DNA of 64,000 bases from Candidatus Woesearchaeota archaeon (GTDB lineage Archaea; Nanobdellota; Nanobdellia; Woesearchaeales; JAFGUC01). Numbering within the stretch: the stretch's first letter is position 1; the number at the start of each line of letters is the position of its first letter. The notes under the pieces were generated by a model, which saw only the letters and a program-made list of their open reading frames with translations, did no database searches and was not told the origin of the DNA. Both the position numbers and the translations under genes were made by a program. Shown in pieces: positions 58,856 to 64,000 of the stretch. The stretch is taken from contig JAFGUC010000024.1 of NCBI GenBank assembly GCA_016938695.1, forward strand, positions 248,001 to 312,000, in the 5' to 3' direction.

Positions 58856-59875
58856 CTAGTAGCTATTTAAGTTTTGGGATTCTAAATCTTTTTCAGGTGC
58901 ACGTAAATCAATTTGTTTTCCAAACAGTTTTGGAATAATTGTCATTAACGAATAATTTCTAATTATTCTTGGATTTTTTTTAATTTGACTTCTGTGCGTT
59001 GCAATAAAAGACGTTTGAGTATCATTTAGATAAGCTAATGCTATTTCAGGTTGTATTCCTAAGAATATTTGTTTTTCAGAATCTATAAAATCATATACTG
59101 CTTCAATTCTTTTTTCTAGTTCTTTTCTATGTACTGTCTCATCCAACTTAGAATATACGTTTGATTTTAATTCCCGTCGTAAATCTCTACACAATTCAAA
59201 CACTTTACTATCCGCAAAATGAATAAATCCTTTTTCAAGACTTTGATTTACTATTTCATCAATTACAACTCGTTCTCTTTCATAAGTTGTTCTTCCTAAT
59301 TCATATGCAACATCAGGAAGACTATTCCAATATTTAGTTTTCAAAATATCATCTACATCATGAGTTTGATGCGCAACTTTGTCAGATAAGCAACCAATAG
59401 TGTATTCCCCTGGTTGATTTCTTGAAATTTCAGGACTTACCCATCCAATGGAATGTCTTCGTATTCCTTCATAAACTTCAGGTGTTAAGTTTAATTCCTC
59501 AACATAGTGAAGAAGAAGTGGTCCAACAAATTCATGTCTAATGTCTTTTCCAGTTATTTTAGAAATTGTTCTTTCGCCAAAATGTCCATACGGAAAATGA
59601 CCAATATCATGACCAAAAAGTATTGCCATGACAAGATTTCTATTTTGATTAGTTCGTTTCGCAATCTCAGAACCAATATTATAACATTTTAATGTGTGAG
59701 TGAGCCTTGTTGTAATTGTTCCATCTTTGGGATGAATAAACACTTGGCCCTTATCTGCCAAAAGACTAAACAAAGTAGAATTTAATATTCTATTAAAATC
59801 TTCTAAGAACTCGTCTGGTTTAGGATCTTCATATATCTCCCTACCTTTTGTTTCAACTTGCGGTTCGAGTGGCAT
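58856..59875 (-). CDS. HD-domain phosphohydrolase, dGTPase-like
   Basis: The 339-residue protein has the dGTPase-type HD arrangement: TRLTHTLKCYNIG (first His), GHDIGHFPYGHFGE (HD pair), IRRHSIG and LSDKVAHQTHDVDD (last Asp). Such enzymes split dNTPs to nucleoside and triphosphate. The C-terminal helices are shorter than in E. coli Dgt. It is followed by the RdgB gene after 14 bp. The substrate remains inferred. Confidence 0.85.
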   Translation of the reverse strand: MPLEPQVETKGREIYEDPKPDEFLEDFNRILNSTLFSLLADKGQVFIHPKDGTITTRLTHTLKCYNIGSEIAKRTNQNRNLVMAILFGHDIGHFPYGHFGERTISKITGKDIRHEFVGPLLLHYVEELNLTPEVYEGIRRHSIGWVSPEISRNQPGEYTIGCLSDKVAHQTHDVDDILKTKYWNSLPDVAYELGRTTYERERVVIDEIVNQSLEKGFIHFADSKVFELCRDLRRELKSNVYSKLDETVHRKELEKRIEAVYDFIDSEKQIFLGIQPEIALAYLNDTQTSFIATHRSQIKKNPRIIRNYSLMTIIPKLFGKQIDLRAPEKDLESQNLNSY

Positions 59876-59899
59876 ATAGTAAATACTGGAAAATTACCA

Positions 59900-60379
59900 C
59901 TATATAAGTGTAACGTAAAAATATGTTTCCTTTTCATCAGATGTTTCAATAACTTGAAATCGCTTTAATTCATTTTTTAACTCATCTTTTTTTGCAGAAT
60001 TTTTTAAGATAGTAATCAAAAAACCCTTTTTAGTCACTCGTGCAAATTCTGATACTGCTGATTTGATATTCGTAAAATTTTGTGACGCAGTAAACGAAAT
60101 TGCAAAATCAAACTCGGAGTCTTTAAATGGCATTTTTTCCGCAAATCCACAGACAAAATTAATATAAGGATATTTTTGTTTAGCAATTTCTAGAAGTCCT
60201 TTTGACGGATCAAGTCCTGTATCGCAAGAAAAAAAGTTACTAGAAATGCCTGTTCCGCATCCAACATCCAATATTCTTCCTGAGACTATAAACTGTTCTG
60301 ATGCAAATGTGAGTTTTTTGAGCTGTTCATCCTTGTATAGCTCATCATATCCTTTTGAAATTTCATCATACATGTCCAT
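59900..60379 (-). CDS. SAM-dependent class I methyltransferase
   Basis: The 159-residue protein has the SAM motif ILDVGCGTGIS near residue 35, a D in GLDPSKGLLEIAK, and FDFAISFTASQNF as motif IV. It is a compact methyltransferase-11 type; the acceptor is unknown. A minus-strand TATA (CATTTATAAATTG, about 60399-60411) makes a leaderless ATG 60379 likely. Confidence 0.85.
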   Translation of the reverse strand: MDMYDEISKGYDELYKDEQLKKLTFASEQFIVSGRILDVGCGTGISSNFFSCDTGLDPSKGLLEIAKQKYPYINFVCGFAEKMPFKDSEFDFAISFTASQNFTNIKSAVSEFARVTKKGFLITILKNSAKKDELKNELKRFQVIETSDEKETYFYVTLI

Positions 60380-60576
60380 TTTTCTACCGGTTTAGTAATG
60401 ACAATTTATAAATGAACCATAAGCTTTATAAAAGGGCACTACTCGAGAGTACTAAAATTTAATACTTAGTGCGCATTGTTGGGTAATTTTCTTGACTCCC
60501 CCCACTTGTCAAAGAATCCCAACTTTGCCTACCCCTCTTTTTTTCTAAAAATTAAAATGACATAAATTAGTTAAAA
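60380..60576. other. 197-bp intergenic region: methyltransferase promoter, possible small RNA, SRP54 3' region
   Basis: Holds the methyltransferase TATA (minus strand), a plus-strand TATA-like AGCTTTATAAAAG at 60422-60434, the imperfect inverted repeat AGTACTAAAATTTAATACT at about 60448-60466, a GC-richer stretch with CCCCCC, and CTTTGCCTACCCCT ending in T7. On the minus strand this stretch forms the hairpin GGCAAAG...CTTTGAC after SRP54. It contains no open frame of note. Confidence 0.5.
60523..60536 (-). repeat. 14-nt 3'-region motif AGGGGTAGGCAAAG, copy 2
   Basis: Minus-strand copy, 41 bp downstream of the SRP54 stop codon, identical over 14 nt to 38640-38653. GGCAAAG can pair with CTTTGAC nearby (one mismatch). 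Confidence 0.6.
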
Positions 60577-61932
60577 TCAGAACTTCATACCCTTAAAACC
60601 TTTCATCTTCTTCATCATTTTTTGCATCTGTTTTGGGTCTTGCATATTGCCCATGCTCTTGAAGTTTTTCATGACTTTTTTAGATTGCTTATAATGTTTT
60701 ACTAAATCTTTAACTTCGCCAGTGTTCATTCCAGAACCATTTGCAATTCTTTCAACTCTGTTTCCAGAAATTAATTCAGGATCCTCTAATTCTTCCTTAG
60801 TACATGAATCCATGATAAATTTCCATTTCTCAAGTTTTTCTTGTTGAACTTCAATTGCTTCTTTAGGAATTTGTACTTGGCCAAAACCAGGAATCATTTC
60901 AATTAACTTACTTAAAGGGCCCATTTTTTTCATTGCTTGCATTTGATTATACAAATCAATTAAGTTAAAATCGCCCTTAAGCATTTTTTTAGAAATATCT
61001 TGAGCTTCGTCATCACTTATTGCAATTTTTGCTTTCTCAAGGAGCGCTTCTAAATCTCCCATTCCAAGAAGTCTTCCAACAAAACCAGTTGGACTAAAAA
61101 CCTCAAACTCGTTGATTTTTTCTCCTGTTCCAATAAAACGAACAGGTGCATCCGTGACTGAACAAGCAATCAATGCTCCTCCACCTTTTGCAGTACCATC
61201 TAGTTTTGTGATAATTACTCCAGTAACATTGCATTGTTCGTGAAAACTTTCAGCTTGTTTTTGCGCAGTTTGTCCAACGTCAGCACTCAAGACCAAAAAA
61301 GTTTCATCAGGAGAGACTGCAGAGTTTATTTTTGCAATCTCGTCAACAAGTTCTGTATTTAATGCATCTCGTCCTGCAGTATCTATTATAATGACATCAT
61401 GTTTTAATAGCTCTGCCTCGTATTTTTTGTAAACTAAAACAGGATCTTTCATAGTTGGGTCGCCATACACATGCATGTCTTTACCCATTTGTCTAAGTTG
61501 TTCAAATGCGGCAGGTCGCCAAGTATCAGTAGAAATTAATGCAACTTTATGTTGTCGATTTGAAAAGAATCTTCCTAATTTAGCAGCAGTTGTTGTTTTA
61601 CCATTTCCAAATAAACCAACTAACATAATTTTAAGAGGTTTTTTAGAAACAACAAATTCTTTTTTATCTCCGCCCAGAAATCTTGTAAGTTCTTCATATA
61701 CAATATTGACTAAATGTTCTTTTTTAGTTAATGTTGAAGGAGTTTTTTCTTTTAATGCCCTATCCTTGATATTTTTACCAAGTTCAAAAACTAACTTGAC
61801 ATTAACATCAGATTGCAAAAGTGCACGTTGAATGTCTTTAACTAATTCATTGACCAGCTTTTCATCAACAAAAACACTAGACGCAATTTTACGTAAAGTT
61901 TCTTTTAATGAATCACCCAGTTTTCCTAGCAT
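60577..61932 (-). CDS. srp54: Signal recognition particle protein SRP54
   Basis: SRP54 binds signal sequences and 7S RNA and targets proteins to the membrane. The 451-residue protein has the N domain (1-95), the G domain with P-loop GLFGNGKTTT (106-115; most have GSGKTT), DTWRPAAFEQL, IIDTAGRD, TKLDGTAKGGGAL, and a Met-rich M domain ending MMKKMKGFKGMKF. A TATA-like TTTTATATAA lies upstream (minus strand, about 61961-61970). Confidence 0.95.
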   Translation of the reverse strand: MLGKLGDSLKETLRKIASSVFVDEKLVNELVKDIQRALLQSDVNVKLVFELGKNIKDRALKEKTPSTLTKKEHLVNIVYEELTRFLGGDKKEFVVSKKPLKIMLVGLFGNGKTTTAAKLGRFFSNRQHKVALISTDTWRPAAFEQLRQMGKDMHVYGDPTMKDPVLVYKKYEAELLKHDVIIIDTAGRDALNTELVDEIAKINSAVSPDETFLVLSADVGQTAQKQAESFHEQCNVTGVIITKLDGTAKGGGALIACSVTDAPVRFIGTGEKINEFEVFSPTGFVGRLLGMGDLEALLEKAKIAISDDEAQDISKKMLKGDFNLIDLYNQMQAMKKMGPLSKLIEMIPGFGQVQIPKEAIEVQQEKLEKWKFIMDSCTKEELEDPELISGNRVERIANGSGMNTGEVKDLVKHYKQSKKVMKNFKSMGNMQDPKQMQKMMKKMKGFKGMKF

Positions 61933-62011
61933 ATTAATACCTTAATTTTCTCATTTATTATATAAAACTTGCCTATTGAAATAATTACAACTATTGGCAG
62001 TCATTTAATGT

Positions 62012-62479
62012 TTATTCTCTTATTTTTTTGGCAAGTTCAGCTAGTTTAACATCATCTGCTCTGTCTGAGTCATGGGACGATAAATATCCAGGGTATGATT
62101 CAAAAAACTCATTAATGTTTGATTTGATTGGTTTCCATTCTGCCATGTTTGCAGTTCCATGCATAGGAATTAATTTCGCATGAACGTGGTCAACACCAAA
62201 CCCTTCAAAAATCATTCCAGTCCGTCCAACATCATCAAACTTAGAATCAAGTAATTTACCAACTTTTTTAGCAGTTAAAACTAATTTACACAGAACATCA
62301 TCAGGTAAATCAAATGCATAACTCGAATAATGTTTCTTTGGAATTACAACAGTAAATCCTTGTGTATTCGGAAATATTGTCAAAAACGCCAAAAAATCAG
62401 AATCTTCCCACACTCTGTGGCATGGAATTTCTCCAGCAACAATTTTACAAAAAATACAGTTTGTGTTATCATTTACCAT
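62012..62479 (-). CDS. HIT-family nucleotide hydrolase
   Basis: The 155-residue protein starts with CIFCKIVAGEIPCHRVWEDSDFLAFL, the zinc-carrying HIT start, and has DHVHAKLIPMHG. The usual HxHxH triad is HxHxK here; the catalytic central His is kept, so nucleotide hydrolase or transferase activity is still plausible. The C-terminal 40 residues are a helical extension. The substrate is unknown. Confidence 0.87.
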   Translation of the reverse strand: MVNDNTNCIFCKIVAGEIPCHRVWEDSDFLAFLTIFPNTQGFTVVIPKKHYSSYAFDLPDDVLCKLVLTAKKVGKLLDSKFDDVGRTGMIFEGFGVDHVHAKLIPMHGTANMAEWKPIKSNINEFFESYPGYLSSHDSDRADDVKLAELAKKIRE

Positions 62480-62555
62480 TTTACTAAAGAAAATGTTATC
62501 TTTTTAATAAATTTTACGTGTTTACGAAATAAATTTTACTATATTTTTCAATAAA

Positions 62556-62647
62556 TTTATAAAGTAGCACTCTTTAAAGATTTATAAACGATTCGTAGGT
62601 CTGGGGAACATTTCTGGACAACTAGCTAGGGAAAAAGGGTGTTTTGG
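62556..62647 (+). promoter_or_regulatory. Tandem TATA boxes and GC-richer leader of the surface-protein gene
   Basis: TTTATAAA occurs at 62556-62563 and 62581-62588. A G-rich leader with GGTCTGGGGAAC and AGCTAGGGAAAAAGGGTG follows. GGTGT at 62638-62642 is 5 nt before TTG 62648. Confidence 0.5.
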
Positions 62648-64000
62648 TTGAGAATAAAAGAGGTTAATAAACGAGCTCAAGTGAGTATATTTATAGTTCT
62701 TGGTTTAATTTTACTAATATCTGCAAGCATTTTTTTCTTCTATAAAACTCGAACAGCGGTCTTTAATCCAGAACAAATAACTGAAATACAATCTACACCG
62801 ATAACAAGTTATGTTGATGTATGTGTTAAATATGGAGCTTATGAAGCTTTAGACAAACTTGGACGACAAGGAGGATATTTATATTTTCCACCTGAAATTG
62901 AGTTGAATCCAAATGCATACGTTTCACAAATTCCTGGAACAACTTTACTAAAAATACCTTATTGGTACTACAATAGTGTAAGTAGAGTTCCAACAATAGA
63001 ACAAATTGAAAAAGATTTGTCAATTTATGTTACAAAATACGCTTACGATTGTGTAGATGAATTTTCTGTGTTTTATGAGCAATACAACGTAAACATTCTC
63101 GAAAATATAAGCGTAAATGCACGAATAACACAAAAAACAGTTCAATTTGACACATCATATCCAGTTGACATCTTGAAAAAAAGTAATAATCAAAAAATTG
63201 AATTAAGAGATTACAAAACAACTGTTAATGTTCGTTTAATTGAAGCACTAGAAATGGTTACAAAAGTAATGAAGTCAAATTACGAACAAGGTTTTCTGGA
63301 AAATACAACTTTACGAGCAATAATGCTAGAGCCTGATGCGCCACTGAACGGAATCGCATTTGGTTATTCTCGAGAAGAATGGTCTGTACGAGATATTAAT
63401 GACAAAGTTTACGATTTCTTATATTTACTATTCGCATCAAAACTAAGGTTTAGGTTTGACGATTCACAAAATCCTTTTATTCTAACGCAAGAAAAGACAT
63501 ATGAAGATCTAGAAAATCTTGATGAGGGAAAAGCATTAGCTGGCGAATACCGAGATGTTTCAGTTCCAAAAGATTTCTATGAATACAAACATTTGTACTT
63601 CAAAGTTTTTGAGAATGGAGAATACTCTGGCTTAACAAGTTCAATTGATTTAGGTCCAAAAAATTATTTTTTACTAAATATTCAGCCAAACAAAAATGGA
63701 AAAGTTTATTCTAACACCCAAACAACAGATTCAAATTTTGCATTGGGTCTTCTTCCAATACAATTTTGGCACTTCTTGTATGATGTTTATTATCCAGTTA
63801 TAATTAGGGCAGTTGATCCTTTAGCTCTTGATAATCGTGGATTTGAATTAAAGGCAGCATATCCTGTTTATCTAAAACAAAATCTTCCTGCTCCACGTTC
63901 ACCAGTTTCATTTGAATCTTTCAAATGGACACCAACGTCAGACATATGTGATGAAACTCAAAGTGTTGCACGAACTGTTGTTGCATATACTAGAAACGCA
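62648..64000 (+). CDS. Large pilin-signal surface protein (3' end outside window)
   Basis: The frame is open from TTG 62648 to the window edge, 451 codons without a stop. The protein begins MRIKEVNKRAQVSIFIVLGLILL: K-R-A-Q-V fits the class III signal consensus, followed by a hydrophobic helix, so it could be a minor pilin or signal-anchored surface protein. The rest looks extracellular, with many Tyr, Asn and Pro (EYRDVSVPKDFYEYKHLYFKV and similar) and scattered single Cys. I recognise no domain. GGTGT precedes the TTG by 5 nt; GTG 62639 is an alternative. Confidence 0.75.
   Translation, partial: MRIKEVNKRAQVSIFIVLGLILLISASIFFFYKTRTAVFNPEQITEIQSTPITSYVDVCVKYGAYEALDKLGRQGGYLYFPPEIELNPNAYVSQIPGTTLLKIPYWYYNSVSRVPTIEQIEKDLSIYVTKYAYDCVDEFSVFYEQYNVNILENISVNARITQKTVQFDTSYPVDILKKSNNQKIELRDYKTTVNVRLIEALEMVTKVMKSNYEQGFLENTTLRAIMLEPDAPLNGIAFGYSREEWSVRDINDKVYDFLYLLFASKLRFRFDDSQNPFILTQEKTYEDLENLDEGKALAGEYRDVSVPKDFYEYKHLYFKVFENGEYSGLTSSIDLGPKNYFLLNIQPNKNGKVYSNTQTTDSNFALGLLPIQFWHFLYDVYYPVIIRAVDPLALDNRGFELKAAYPVYLKQNLPAPRSPVSFESFKWTPTSDICDETQSVARTVVAYTRNA

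Overview
The window is a gene-dense, AT-rich archaeal chromosome segment. Archaeal markers are an archaellum operon, Alba, eS17, eL43, RpoP, prefoldin beta, a Pcc1-like KEOPS subunit, aRF1, archaeal CCA-adding enzyme, SecD/SecF, SRP54, Cdc48, thermosome, aCPSF2-type nuclease, TATA boxes (TTTATAAA) and a tRNA gene with a bulge-helix-bulge intron. Short proteins, bacterial-looking genes (RsmI, PPDK) and a surface protein with an N-terminal KRAQVSIFI-type segment suggest a DPANN lineage close to Woesearchaeota/Pacearchaeota. That placement is inference. Leadered genes start with the rule GGTGA plus 4-6 nt plus ATG/GTG/TTG, and I used it to correct many starts. Genes such as eS17, CCA transferase and secF look leaderless.

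Layout. 1-6.4 kb: NreA end (window edge), a double-VWA lipoprotein, enolase with a long charged tail, a PHP phosphoesterase, tRNA-Arg(UCG), Alba, eS17. 6.5-14.6 kb: a winged-helix regulator, then the archaellum operon (archaellin, unknown 2-TM protein, ArlC-like fusion, two ArlF/ArlG paralogues, ArlH, ArlI, ArlJ). 14.7-15.5 kb, opposite strand: a winged-helix protein with receiver-like and degenerate GGDEF-like domains. 15.6-20.8 kb: RimK-like ligase with its aspartyl-protease partner, a thioredoxin-reductase-like flavoprotein, RsmI, ZPR1 protein, TruD. 20.9-27.8 kb: tRNA-Arg(CCU), a P-type cation ATPase without a normal start codon, a glycoside hydrolase, GalE and two glycosyltransferases. 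27.8-33.8 kb: PPDK, SecD, SecF, MscS-like channel.

33.9-40.6 kb is an information-processing block: aRF1, intron-containing tRNA-Pro(UGG), eL43, RpoP, Pcc1, prefoldin beta, UPF0147, a winged-helix regulator, aCPSF2-type nuclease, DHH phosphoesterase. 40.5-46.5 kb: GH15-like hydrolase, HAD protein, two P-loop kinases plus dCMP deaminase, two convergent glycosyltransferases. 46.6-64 kb: Cdc48, a possible SecB-like protein, ferritin-like protein, endonuclease IV-like protein, CCA-adding enzyme, Ski2-like helicase, lipoprotein, CMP kinase, thermosome, XTP pyrophosphatase, HD phosphohydrolase, methyltransferase, SRP54, HIT protein, and a large surface protein running off the end.

The window is mostly housekeeping genes. 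I see no CRISPR array, insertion sequence, prophage or toxin-antitoxin pair. Most notable are a tRNA-Pro intron inside the T-loop with a complete BHB motif, the degenerate GGDEF regulator beside the archaellum operon, the unusual archaellum gene content, an ATPase with an ATC or ATT start, and a 14-nt hairpin element shared by the 3' regions of the aCPSF2 and SRP54 genes.
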